A DNA stretch of 32,181 nucleotides from JAAUQA01 sp036351435 (GCA_036351435.1 JAZBPA010000170.1:1-32181), one strand, 5' to 3'; counted from the first letter of the stretch, positions 16,335 to 24,996 are shown. Notes: generated by a model from the letters alone, not told the origin. Translations and numbers: made by a program.

Positions 16335-16359
16335 ACCGCTCATTGCGAGGAGAACCATT

Positions 16360-18060
16360 TTGGCTACCAGAATCACTGTCGATCCGGTTACCCGGATCGA
16401 AGGCCACCTGCGGATCGACTGCGAGGTGGATAACGGCAAAATCGTCAATGCCTGGTCTTCCGGGCAGATGTGGCGTGGCATTGAGCAGATTGTTATGGGG
16501 CGTGATCCGCGTGAGGCATGGTTGTTTGCGCAACGGATTTGCGGGGTTTGTACCACCGTACACGCGATGGCTTCAGTTCGTGCGGTGGAGAATGCGCTGG
16601 ATTTAGAGATACCGCTGAATGCCCAGTACATCCGCAATATGATTGTCGGTGCCCACTGCGTGCACGACAATATCGTACATTTTTATCACCTTTCCGCCTT
16701 GGATTGGGTGGATATCGTCTCGGCGCTCAAAGCTGATCCGCAAAAGGCATCGCAGATTGCCAACAGCGTGTCGTCTTGGCATTTGAATAGTCCGCAAGTG
16801 CTTAGCCAAGTACAGAAACGACTCTTAGCCTTGGTGGAATCCGGCCAACTGGGGATTTTTGCCAACGGCTATTGGGGTCACTCGGCGATGAAGTTGCCGC
16901 CAGAGATCAACCTCATCGCGGCAGCGCATTATCTGCAAGCTTTGGAGTATCAGCGTAAGGCCAATCAAATTGTCGCTATTCTGGGCAGTAAAACGCCGCA
17001 TATTCAAAATCTGGCCGTTGGTGGTGTAGCCAACCCCATCAATTTCGATAGCCAATCCACCTTGACCCTAGAACGCTTGTACCACATCAAGAAATTGATC
17101 GGTGAGCTAGGTGATTTTGTGCGCAATGCGTATCTGGTCGATGTAGCCATTGTTGGCGCATTCTACGGTGACTGGGCGCAGTATGGTGCTGGGGTGACTG
17201 ATTATCTGTCGGTGCCGGAAATGCCTATGGATACCCGAGGCACTAAATTCGCCATGCCCGGCGGCGTCATTAAAAACGGTGACCCGGGAACATTCCAGCC
17301 CATTTCCGGTTTCCATGATCAGTATTTCCAAGAAGGAGTCGCCGAGAGTAATAAACACGCTTGGTATCGGAGTAAAGGTCCGCTACACCCCTGGGATGGA
17401 GAAACCGAGCCGCAATACACTGATTTTGAGGATGACGGCAAGTATTCCTGGGTGAAAGCCCCGACCTTCCACGGTCAGCGGATGCAAGTCGGCCCGTTGG
17501 GCAATGTTTTAGCCATGGTGGCGGCAGGTTATGAACCGGCGCTACGTTACTTGAATCAGATGACGGACCGGATTAACGCTATTGGTGGTTCGCCCTTCCC
17601 GATTTCGGCGTTGCATTCCACTATTGGTCGGCATGCGGCCCGAGCGGTGCGGTGCGGAGTGATCTACGAGAATTTAGAGAGCCAATGGCAAGCGCTGATG
17701 GACAACATCGCTACGGGCGACACCGATACCTTTAATCGACCGGTATTTCCTAAGGGCGAAATTCGTGGCGTCGGCATTCACGAGGCACCGCGCGGCACCT
17801 TGTCGCACTGGGTGGTCATTGAGGACCGGAAAATCAAGAATTACCAGGCTGTGGTACCATCGACTTGGAACGCCGGACCGCGTAACGAAAACGATGAACT
17901 CGGACCCTACGAAGCATCGTTATTGGATAATCCCGTCGCTGATCCAGAACGTCCCCTGGAAGTTATCCGTACCGTACACTCCTTTGATCCTTGCATCGCT
18001 TGCGCCATTCATTTGGCCGACACTGAACGACGGGAAATCGTGAAGGTTAAGGCGCTATAG
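16360..18060 (+). CDS. hybC: [NiFe] hydrogenase large subunit, Hyb type
   Basis: A 566-residue catalytic subunit that splits or forms H2. Nickel-iron ligands are seen at both ends: Cys61 and Cys64 in RICGVCTTVHA, and Cys545 and Cys548 in DPCIACAIH. The 15 residues after His551 are the extension removed by the HybD protease, the same length as in E. coli HybC. The start is TTG at 16360, behind a GCGAGGAGA site; the protein then begins ATRITVDPVTRIEG, as the family does, and no ATG in frame fits. The mature protein is carried to the periplasm together with HybO by its Tat signal. Confidence 0.96.
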   Translation: MATRITVDPVTRIEGHLRIDCEVDNGKIVNAWSSGQMWRGIEQIVMGRDPREAWLFAQRICGVCTTVHAMASVRAVENALDLEIPLNAQYIRNMIVGAHCVHDNIVHFYHLSALDWVDIVSALKADPQKASQIANSVSSWHLNSPQVLSQVQKRLLALVESGQLGIFANGYWGHSAMKLPPEINLIAAAHYLQALEYQRKANQIVAILGSKTPHIQNLAVGGVANPINFDSQSTLTLERLYHIKKLIGELGDFVRNAYLVDVAIVGAFYGDWAQYGAGVTDYLSVPEMPMDTRGTKFAMPGGVIKNGDPGTFQPISGFHDQYFQEGVAESNKHAWYRSKGPLHPWDGETEPQYTDFEDDGKYSWVKAPTFHGQRMQVGPLGNVLAMVAAGYEPALRYLNQMTDRINAIGGSPFPISALHSTIGRHAARAVRCGVIYENLESQWQALMDNIATGDTDTFNRPVFPKGEIRGVGIHEAPRGTLSHWVVIEDRKIKNYQAVVPSTWNAGPRNENDELGPYEASLLDNPVADPERPLEVIRTVHSFDPCIACAIHLADTERREIVKVKAL

Positions 18061-18082
18061 TGCACAGTGGTGAGAAATAGTT

Positions 18083-18613
18083 GTGCATACGCTGGTGTTA
18101 GGTATCGGCAACCTGCTGTTGCAAGATGAAGGCATTGGTGTCCATATCATCAATGAACTACAACGTCGCTTCCAGTTTCCTCCCGGAGTGGAATTATTAG
18201 ATGGAGGGACTGCCGGCATGGAGCTGGTGGAAGCGATGTTGGATAGAGAGCAAGTGGTTGTTGTGGATGCCATCCGCAGTGATGAAGCGCCGGGCACCTT
18301 GATCCAAGTTGAAGGAGATGCGGTGCCGGCGTTTTTACAACAACACCTGACTCCCCATCAATTGGGCATTGCTGATGTGTTGGCTACCCTGACTATAGCC
18401 GGGCGCACACCGAAACAGTTGGTGCTGCTCGGCGTTGTGCCCCACTCTATGGAACTTTCCGTCACTCTCTCGGATACATTGCAGCAACAATTCGCTGAAC
18501 TAATTACGCAAGTGGCGGCGAAACTGGCGGAATTCGGTATCGTGCCGACCCCTAAGGTTGAAATACGCCCGTCCGTAGGGCCATTAACTGGAGTACCTAG
18601 TGATGAGCGTTGA
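18083..18613 (+). CDS. hybD: Hydrogenase maturation endopeptidase HybD
   Basis: A 176-residue protease of the HyaD/HybD family that trims the C-terminus of the large subunit once nickel is inserted. Nickel-sensing residues Glu16 (LLLQDEGIG), Asp62 (VVVVDAI) and His92 (TPHQLG) are all present at the E. coli HybD spacing. It starts with GTG, 22 bases after hybC. A GGNTAGME-like segment (GGTAGMEL) is also conserved. Its end overlaps the start of the hemerythrin gene, which shows they share an mRNA. Confidence 0.93.
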   Translation: MHTLVLGIGNLLLQDEGIGVHIINELQRRFQFPPGVELLDGGTAGMELVEAMLDREQVVVVDAIRSDEAPGTLIQVEGDAVPAFLQQHLTPHQLGIADVLATLTIAGRTPKQLVLLGVVPHSMELSVTLSDTLQQQFAELITQVAAKLAEFGIVPTPKVEIRPSVGPLTGVPSDER

Positions 18614-18992
18614 CACAACTAATCATGATGGCGCCGCATTGGATGCAGAACATCAAGTGCAAACCAGCCTAATCATGGCGCTTTGCCAAGCCATCGAGGC
18701 ACAACGCCCCAGTTCCGAGGTGGATGAAATTTTGGACCGCCTGACGTCTTATACGGACGCTCATTTTATGGCGGAACAACTATTGATGCGGCTGAAGGCT
18801 TACCCTCATTACGACGCCCATCAACAGGAACATGATCGACTGATTGGCAAAGTTCGCGAGTTGGAACAACGTTATCGAGCCGGTGAAGTGCAATTGACCC
18901 TTGAAACGGCCAATTCCCTCAAAAGTTTATTACTCAGCCACACTCAAGGCGCGGATAGCGCCTTAGCCGAACACCTGGAAAAGCAAAGTTAA
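18603..18992 (+). CDS. Bacteriohemerythrin-like protein
   Basis: A 129-residue four-helix protein that binds oxygen at a di-iron centre. All seven ligands of the family can be placed: His17, His54 and Glu58 (H-x3-E), His73 and His77 (H-x3-H), His113 and Asp118 (H-x4-D). I chose the ATG at 18603 because GGAG lies at 18590-18593; the GTG just before it is an alternative. It overlaps the end of hybD, so it is translated with the hydrogenase genes. Soluble hemerythrins store, carry or scavenge oxygen; protection of an oxygen-sensitive hydrogenase or its maturation is a reasonable inference. It is not a usual member of hyb operons. Confidence 0.88.
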   Translation: MSVDTTNHDGAALDAEHQVQTSLIMALCQAIEAQRPSSEVDEILDRLTSYTDAHFMAEQLLMRLKAYPHYDAHQQEHDRLIGKVRELEQRYRAGEVQLTLETANSLKSLLLSHTQGADSALAEHLEKQS

Positions 18993-19663
18993 GGATTTAC
19001 CAACGGCGGTTCGCTACCGCTAGCCGGCAATCGCCTAAGCCAACGCCGATTGGTGGCGTTCAGTATCTGCACAATGGCTTGGCTAGAGATGGTCGCGCCG
19101 GTCATGATGTCGACTTCGTTGGGTTGATCTTTTTCCCCGCTCTCAACCACTTCCAGCTTAGGGTCGACTGCCAACGCCCTAAAGTTGGCTAAAAAGTCCT
19201 CATCCTGCAACGCTTGTTCCCCCCATCCTGTGGTTTCGCCGCTGTCCAAAACCTTCATACCGACGATGAGTCGTTGCTCAGGTCGGTAGCCATACAATAA
19301 TCGAATAGGGTTCTGATAACCGGGGCCTTCTCCGGGCACGGCATAGCCAACGAATTGACCGGTCTGATCGTAGCCTGCATAGAGTGAGTCTTCATTATCG
19401 CTCCCCAAATCAACCGGTTGCCAAGACCGATCAAAGTATTGTAACTGTTGAAATTGGCTCGCCCCCGGTAGAACCTGTGTGACCTGTTGGCGTAATGTGC
19501 GCGCTTGATATGCTACAAACATCCAGTAAATGAATGCTGTCAGCAGCAACGCCGTAATACCGACTAGAGCCAGTTGTTTAGGACGAGACAGTTTTGGATT
19601 GTGTAGCCAGAATAGGAGGGTGCGTTTCAAGAGAGCCTCTATAGGGGTCAAATCGATAGTCAA
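18989..19663 (-). CDS. Membrane-anchored FMN-binding-domain protein (RnfG/NosR-like)
   Basis: A 224-residue protein with one N-terminal membrane helix (about residues 29-50) and an FMN-binding domain of the RnfG/NosR/NqrC kind. The covalent-flavin motif appears as DIMTGATISSQAI; the Thr in TGATIS is the expected attachment site for FMN. Such domains sit on the outer face of the membrane and relay electrons. It is convergent with the hemerythrin gene and their stop codons overlap, so it is not in the hydrogenase operon, but its location next to one suggests a redox link. It is longer at the N-terminus and stands alone, without the other Rnf or Nqr subunits. No partner can be named. Confidence 0.82.
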   Translation of the reverse strand: MTIDLTPIEALLKRTLLFWLHNPKLSRPKQLALVGITALLLTAFIYWMFVAYQARTLRQQVTQVLPGASQFQQLQYFDRSWQPVDLGSDNEDSLYAGYDQTGQFVGYAVPGEGPGYQNPIRLLYGYRPEQRLIVGMKVLDSGETTGWGEQALQDEDFLANFRALAVDPKLEVVESGEKDQPNEVDIMTGATISSQAIVQILNATNRRWLRRLPASGSEPPLVNP

Positions 19664-19691
19664 TGGGGTGAGTAATACGGCAAAAAAATCA

Positions 19692-19697
19692 TATAAT
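19692..19697 (+). promoter_or_regulatory. Candidate -10 box for the 19748 gene
   Basis: A perfect TATAAT lies 50 bases before the ATG in the short divergent gap. The -35 region is poor, so promoter strength is uncertain. Confidence 0.35.
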
Positions 19698-19747
19698 TGA
19701 GTATGGTGATGGAATAAATCAGTCGTATAAGCTTCGGGGGTAACACT

Positions 19748-20281
19748 ATGACCATTAAAATATTAAAAAAAGTCGTCAACATTGAGCTCTGTCATGAGTT
19801 ATTCAGAACACGGGTCTATTACGATACTTATGAGAAACACCATGTTCGTCTCCAATCAAGTACCGAGCAAAGTTCTGCAATGGCCTCTGAGGATGTCGCT
19901 TGGACTAAACGCGATGGGTTTTGGATGTATATGCCGGATCCGTGGCATGAGAATTATTTCGGCCTAAGCGAGCAGAAACCGTCAGCCTGGGAAGCGCAAA
20001 CTGTAGCCTGTACATTTGATTTTCACCCCGATCGGAGCGGTGCCGGTGCTTTCGGGCGGGATGGCTATGGTGGTATTCTAGTTTTGCATAGCGGCGACAT
20101 TCCAGTTCATTCTGCGGACGCCAAAGCAGTTTTTTGGCAGCACTACCAAGGACCGCGTATCGACAGCACTGATCAGAATCCAGCCTATGCAGTGGTCGCG
20201 CACTTGGGTGCGCTGGATGTGACTGGGCAACTCAGATCGTTTCTTGATGAGGTGGTGCGCATTCAGCACGCTGCAGGTTGA
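19748..20281 (+). CDS. Hypothetical protein, unrecognised
   Basis: A 177-residue protein that I do not recognise. It is rich in aromatic residues (WTKRDGFWMYMPDPWHENYFG, in the middle) and has a Gly-rich part (AGAFGRDGYGGILVLHSGD). No signal peptide, membrane helix or known catalytic motif is visible. A GGGGGT site precedes the ATG and codon use looks like that of its neighbours. It stands alone, divergent from the FMN-binding gene and convergent with the relA-side genes. It is probably a real soluble gene, but its role is unknown. Confidence 0.6.
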   Translation: MTIKILKKVVNIELCHELFRTRVYYDTYEKHHVRLQSSTEQSSAMASEDVAWTKRDGFWMYMPDPWHENYFGLSEQKPSAWEAQTVACTFDFHPDRSGAGAFGRDGYGGILVLHSGDIPVHSADAKAVFWQHYQGPRIDSTDQNPAYAVVAHLGALDVTGQLRSFLDEVVRIQHAAG

Positions 20282-20324
20282 TTTGGGGGACGGGATAGGA
20301 GCATTCTGCTCGATTGACGGTTGA

Positions 20325-20552
20325 TCAGCTTTTTTCCTTGCTGTCTGCTCCTCGCTCAACTTTGGTCAGAACATAACTCGGCACATCGCCACGCCGCGAA
20401 TAGACATGCTCATGGTTTAGTTCCATAAGCGCCATGTCACGTTCCTCGGTGGTTTCGTACCAGCGATGCGCTTCCCAGTCGTCTCCTAGCAGATGCGGTG
20501 AACGCAGCGGGTCACCTACAGGCAGTGTGAAACATATGCCGAATCTTTTCAT
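20325..20552 (-). CDS. Small conserved hypothetical protein downstream of relA
   Basis: A protein of about 75 residues beginning MKRFGICFTLPVGDP and ending in a charged tail. I prefer the ATG at 20552 over 20612 because it lies after the relA stop; the longer form would overlap relA by about 30 bases and add an unrelated N-terminus. It contains several Trp, Tyr and charged residues (DDWEAHRWYETTEERD) and no membrane segment. I recall short proteins of this type in gammaproteobacteria but no function. It is probably co-transcribed with relA. Confidence 0.6.
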   Translation of the reverse strand: MKRFGICFTLPVGDPLRSPHLLGDDWEAHRWYETTEERDMALMELNHEHVYSRRGDVPSYVLTKVERGADSKEKS

Positions 20553-20580
20553 GCGTGATCTCGTGTCGTTTATCCAATCG

Positions 20581-22728
20581 TCAGCCGCTCTTGCGGCGTA
20601 CTTCGATGACATTGGGTAATTGTGCGATCTTTTCCAGGGTGCGACTCAGTTGCATGACATCATTGATTTCCAGCGACAAGGACATGCGGGCGATACGGTT
20701 AGTCGGATTGGTGCGAGTATTGGAAGCCATCACATTGATTTGTTCATTAACCAGGATCGCGGTGATGTCGCGCAGCAATCCAGAACGATCATAGGCTGAG
20801 ATGCGAATAGATACGGGATAAGTGGTCTCTGGACCGTCATCCCAGTTGACCTCAATGATCCGCTCAGGGTGTTGCTGGACCAGATCCAGCAGATTGGAGC
20901 AGTCCTGCCGATGGATGCTCACCCCGCGCCCGCGAGTCACAAACCCGGCGATTGGTTCGAATGGAGCCGGTTTGCAGCAACTGGCCGGTTGAGTGAGCAA
21001 TTGGCCTACCCCGCGAATCCTGATGTGTCCGCTGTGACTGGGAACGTGCGTTTTTCGTGCCGCAGCAGGTGCGTTCGGACTGGTAGGCAGCACCAAAGTA
21101 TGCAGTTTAGAGGAGATCTGTCCGGGTGTAAGACTGCCATAACCAATAGCGGCAAATAACTCGTCCGGATTATTACAATTGAGTTCTTCCGCTAGTTGTT
21201 GCAAATCCACCTGTTTGGGACTGACGTCCAGTCGGCGAAATTCCCGTTCCAACGCAGCTCGCCCGGCCAGCACGTTTTTTTCCTGGTCTTGATGACGAAA
21301 CCACACGCGTACCTTGGCCAACGCCCGACTGGTTTTTAAGTACCCCAAGTGCGGTCTAAGCCAATCACGACTGGGTGCCCCTTGCTTGGTGGTGAGGATT
21401 TCTACTTGTTCGCCGTTATGCAATTCATAGGTCAACGGCACGATCCGCCCGTTGACCTTAGCGCCTCGACAGCGATGACCAACCTCAGTGTGAATATGAT
21501 AAGCAAAATCAAGCGGGGTTGCTCCTTGTTGCATTTCGATGATCGTACCTTTAGGAGTAACTGCAAACACCCGCCCCTCAAAAATCTCTGTCTTGAAGCG
21601 GTCCAGAAAGTCGGCTGAGGGTTCGTCTTTCCATTCCAGCAGTTGTTTAAGCCAGGCCAGTTGCCGTTCCCAGACATTGCCGGTTTTGTCGCCACCGCCC
21701 TCTTTGTAGCGCCAATGCGCAGCAACGCCAAGTTCGGCGCTGTCGTGCATCTGACAGGTCCGAATCTGTACTTCCAAAATCTTGCCGCTAGGCCCAATCA
21801 CCGCCGTATGCAATGATTGATAGCCGTTATCCTTAGGATGGGCAATATAATCATCGAATTCTGCCGGAATGTGATTCCATTGCGCATGGACGACACCTAA
21901 CGCCGCATAGCATGCGTTGACGGTATCGACCATGACCCTTACCGCGTGGATATCGAAAATTTGCTCGAAAGGCAATTGCTTACGCCGCATCTTGCGCCAG
22001 ATGCCGTAAATATGCTTAGCCCGACCCGACACGTGGGCAGGGATGCCGGCTTGTTGCAAATCCAATTTCAGCTGGTCCACCACCTTAATAATATAATGTT
22101 CCCGATCGGTGCGGCGCTCGTCCAAAGCGCGCGCCAGCTTTTTATAAGTCGCGGGTTCCAAATGACGCAACGCTAAGTCTTCCAGCTCCCATTTAAACCG
22201 CCCCATTCCCAGGCGGTTGGCTAACGGGGTGAAAATATCTAAAGTTTCTTGAGCCAAGCGCTGCCGTTCCGGCTCGGGTTGAGCATCAACAGTACGCATA
22301 CGGGCTAAGCGGATAGCCAGTTTCATAATGACTGCCCGCACGTCCTGAGCCATCGCTAGCAGCATTTTGCGCAGATTCTCCAATTGCTGCGCTTGAGCTG
22401 ACGGTCCTTGCTGGTGAAAATTCCCGATAATGTCCAACCGGGTGGTGCTTTCCACCAATTTGGCGATGGCCGGACCGAAGTCTTTGGTTAATCGTTCCAA
22501 GGTCAGTCGACCCTGTTCTACAGTCTGATGCAACAGGGCGCCAGCCAACACTTCGTGGTCCATACCCAAATCGACCAACAAGTTCGCAGCGCTGTGCCCA
22601 CGCGCAGTGCTTAACGTATACGCCCGTCGCAATGTATCTTGCTGAGTCACTCCCAATTTCAGCGGCAAGCGAGTCAGCCAAGCATCAAAATCGGTGTCGA
22701 TTAGCGGCGCTGTCGACGTAGTTACCAC
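20581..22728 (-). CDS. relA: GTP pyrophosphokinase RelA (monofunctional ppGpp synthetase)
   Basis: A 715-residue ribosome-linked enzyme that makes (p)ppGpp from ATP and GTP or GDP when amino acids are scarce. The N-terminal HD domain (about 25-180) has LLHQTVEQG where active hydrolases have HD-x-x-ED, so degradation activity is lost. The synthetase domain (about 225-345) has GRAKHIYGIWRKM, the EFDD motif that marks monofunctional RelA, HPKDNGYQSLHT and EVQIRT. TGS (about 385-450, TPKGTIIEM), a Cys-rich segment (CCKPAPFEP) and a C-terminal ACT domain follow. The start is GTG, behind GGAG at a slightly long distance. It is close to E. coli RelA in length. Confidence 0.95.
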   Translation of the reverse strand: MVTTSTAPLIDTDFDAWLTRLPLKLGVTQQDTLRRAYTLSTARGHSAANLLVDLGMDHEVLAGALLHQTVEQGRLTLERLTKDFGPAIAKLVESTTRLDIIGNFHQQGPSAQAQQLENLRKMLLAMAQDVRAVIMKLAIRLARMRTVDAQPEPERQRLAQETLDIFTPLANRLGMGRFKWELEDLALRHLEPATYKKLARALDERRTDREHYIIKVVDQLKLDLQQAGIPAHVSGRAKHIYGIWRKMRRKQLPFEQIFDIHAVRVMVDTVNACYAALGVVHAQWNHIPAEFDDYIAHPKDNGYQSLHTAVIGPSGKILEVQIRTCQMHDSAELGVAAHWRYKEGGGDKTGNVWERQLAWLKQLLEWKDEPSADFLDRFKTEIFEGRVFAVTPKGTIIEMQQGATPLDFAYHIHTEVGHRCRGAKVNGRIVPLTYELHNGEQVEILTTKQGAPSRDWLRPHLGYLKTSRALAKVRVWFRHQDQEKNVLAGRAALEREFRRLDVSPKQVDLQQLAEELNCNNPDELFAAIGYGSLTPGQISSKLHTLVLPTSPNAPAAARKTHVPSHSGHIRIRGVGQLLTQPASCCKPAPFEPIAGFVTRGRGVSIHRQDCSNLLDLVQQHPERIIEVNWDDGPETTYPVSIRISAYDRSGLLRDITAILVNEQINVMASNTRTNPTNRIARMSLSLEINDVMQLSRTLEKIAQLPNVIEVRRKSG

Positions 22729-22808
22729 GTGCTGCTTTTCTCCGTTGATGCAGACATACGCTTAATCATCTGAGGTAAGCAACTCACATCGTTCCATGCG
22801 TCGTGCGC

Positions 22809-24437
22809 CTATTCTGCTTTAGTATTGGATCGAGCGGGCTCAGGTGTTGTGGAGGAAGTTGCAGTAGAGGTGCGGCTATCAATATCAAGACGCTGAGGAG
22901 TCGAGGCGGTTTGCTGACGCCACAGCAAAAAACCTCCGGCGCCACCTAGTAACACCACGATGAGAAACAATACCATGAATAACCACCGACTTTTCGTGGG
23001 TTTGGGTTTTTCCAAGGACTGCGTTTCACTACGAGCAGTCTGTAATGCAGGAGATTCTTTGGTCGCAGTAGCGGTAGTATTATTGCTGGCCCATAAAGTA
23101 AACGTCGGTGCGGAAACTTGCCCTTCGGCATGCCCATTCTGATCAATTAACGCCAACTGACTAGCCGCGGTATTCACCGTTTCCGGCAAAACATTAGTCT
23201 GACCGGCCGTTTCGGTCAACAGCAAGGCTCGATCACACAACGCGTTAATCGCACTGGGGATACCCCGACTGATAGTGGCGATGCGTTCAATCACCGAGGG
23301 CGGAAATAAGTTGTCATTGCGGCCACCGGCCACATGCAGTTGTTGCTGGACGAATGCAGCTGTTTGTGCGCTATTGAGAGCATTTAGCTCAATATAAGTC
23401 GCATTGCTCAAAATGCTATTCTCGATTTTCGAATCGGCGTCTTGAGTATTGCTGGATATCTGGGAAAGCTGCCTTTTCAAGCTTGGGGTACCCGCCAAAA
23501 CCACACTGCCGACTAAACCGAGACGGGATAGACTGATGGTACTGCGTTTGGTGCCGTTGTCCATTTTATCGGCGTCGTCAATAATCAGTACAATGCTTTC
23601 CCGATTGGAGATATTCATATACTCCATTAGCGCTCTCATCTTGTGCGCGCGTTCTGATCCGCCAACAGCCAATTGCAGGTTGTCACAAATCGCGGTCAAT
23701 AGCTGATCATAATTTTCAGGCGCTTGGCACAATACGGAGTTCAAACCGACGGTGGGGTCGTGCACGATATTGCCCAATAACAGGCTTTTCCCCGTCCCGG
23801 GTTCGCCCAACAACAATATCAAGCCCTTGGCTGAGCGAATACCATCTAACAAACTGGCATAAGCGCTTTCGTAATCCGGGTAGGAACGTAGAAAGTCCAG
23901 TCCACTGCCTTGAAAAGGCTTGCGGCGAAAACCGAAATGTTTAACGGTGAAACTGGAAGGGTGAGACATTTCTGCGCCGATAGCTTGGTGAACCGGGCGT
24001 ACGGTTCGCCGTTGGCTGCGTGCATGTAACGCATCCGCTGCAGTGCTGGACGGGAAAAATTGGGTAGCGGCTTCGTCAGGGGCTTTAAATATTTTTGTTG
24101 CTGGTGCTTCTTCAGCAGTGTTACGAATTTCCACTTGAAAAACCGTTCTGCCCAGTTTGATTTTATCGCCATTCCTGAGCTTTAAAGGTTCCGGGCCGAT
24201 TTTCCGATTATTGACGAAGGTGCCGTTCTTGCTTTGCAAGTCTTGCAAGCTTGCCATGGGCGGATTGATATCCAGTGCACAATGGTAACGGGAAATAAAC
24301 TGCTCCTGCTCATCCGAAGGTATCTGAATATCACAGTCCTTAGCCCGGCCGATTGTGCATGCAGTGTTTTCATTAAACTGAAATTGTTGGCCGGCGAGAC
24401 CGCCGTCGATAACCTTAAGTGTGATACTCGCTCCCAT
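22809..24437 (-). CDS. FHA-domain ExeA-like AAA ATPase with C-terminal membrane helix
   Basis: A 542-residue protein. Residues about 1-105 form an FHA domain, which reads phosphothreonine: IGRAKDCDI, ISRYH and SKNGTFVNN are seen. After a linker comes an ExeA/GspA-type AAA ATPase (about 165-440) with Walker A GEPGTGKS, Walker B VLIIDDAD and an FGFRRKPF start. A single hydrophobic segment (about 485-507) lies near the C-terminus, before a Ser/Thr-rich tail. ExeA-type ATPases help pass large structures through peptidoglycan, but the FHA domain is not part of ExeA. I chose the ATG at 24437 since AGGGGG lies 5 bases upstream; 24455 is an alternative. It lies upstream of relA on the same strand. 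Confidence 0.8.
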   Translation of the reverse strand: MGASITLKVIDGGLAGQQFQFNENTACTIGRAKDCDIQIPSDEQEQFISRYHCALDINPPMASLQDLQSKNGTFVNNRKIGPEPLKLRNGDKIKLGRTVFQVEIRNTAEEAPATKIFKAPDEAATQFFPSSTAADALHARSQRRTVRPVHQAIGAEMSHPSSFTVKHFGFRRKPFQGSGLDFLRSYPDYESAYASLLDGIRSAKGLILLLGEPGTGKSLLLGNIVHDPTVGLNSVLCQAPENYDQLLTAICDNLQLAVGGSERAHKMRALMEYMNISNRESIVLIIDDADKMDNGTKRSTISLSRLGLVGSVVLAGTPSLKRQLSQISSNTQDADSKIENSILSNATYIELNALNSAQTAAFVQQQLHVAGGRNDNLFPPSVIERIATISRGIPSAINALCDRALLLTETAGQTNVLPETVNTAASQLALIDQNGHAEGQVSAPTFTLWASNNTTATATKESPALQTARSETQSLEKPKPTKSRWLFMVLFLIVVLLGGAGGFLLWRQQTASTPQRLDIDSRTSTATSSTTPEPARSNTKAE

Positions 24438-24462
24438 GGGTGCCCCCTGACGCATCGTGCGG

Positions 24463-24768
24463 TCAAGATTTATCCGTTAATCTTGATAATTTGCTATTGG
24501 TGGAAATGTTATCAAAATTGAGCATAGTCGCACTCTCCGCGTGGGAAAAGCTTAGCGTGACTGCTCGATACGCCATTATATCGACGCGTGAAACGGTAAT
24601 AAAAACATTCGCTTTGAATTGAGATTGACCAGCTACTCGGGCGGTACCGTCAACAGCGCATATTGCGACATGAGCAGTAGACTGTAAATAGTGTTCGACC
24701 CAGATAAATACTCGTTCATTCTCAAACCAGAATGGCGAGGGACGGTCGCGCCATCCTGCGGATGCCAC
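24463..24768 (-). CDS. Doubtful small hypothetical protein
   Basis: A frame of 101 codons starting with GTG and reading codons of ordinary use. It begins ASAGWRDRPSPFWFENERVFIWVEHYL, loosely like short proteins with a Trp/Phe-rich beta start. It lies just upstream of the FHA-ATPase start. There is no clear ribosome binding site and I know no homologue. It could equally be open by chance. Confidence 0.25.
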   Translation of the reverse strand: MASAGWRDRPSPFWFENERVFIWVEHYLQSTAHVAICAVDGTARVAGQSQFKANVFITVSRVDIMAYRAVTLSFSHAESATMLNFDNISTNSKLSRLTDKS

Positions 24769-24952
24769 TGAACAGCACGTTGCGAGAGCCTGCGCGGATT
24801 ATTTATTCTCTATTCTTGTGGCATGTTAGCATTAGTAATCAAAGCAAGTGAAGCAGCGCTGGGCTCAGTCTCAACGGCTCAATCCAGCGATTTCAGATAA
24901 AACCCGAATGCTGTGGGTGGACTCGGCGGAACGAGTAATACGGGCGGAACAG

Positions 24953-24996
24953 ATAGTGCTGAACCACTTTATGCTGATCACAGTGTTCAGCACTAT
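24953..24996. repeat. Perfect 12-base-pair inverted repeat
   Basis: ATAGTGCTGAAC (24953-24964) and GTTCAGCACTAT (24985-24996) are exact reverse complements separated by 20 bases. It lies about 60 bases ahead of the DUF4265 gene. It could be an operator for a dimeric regulator, a leader hairpin, or the end of a small mobile element. No T run follows, so it is not a typical terminator. Confidence 0.7.
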
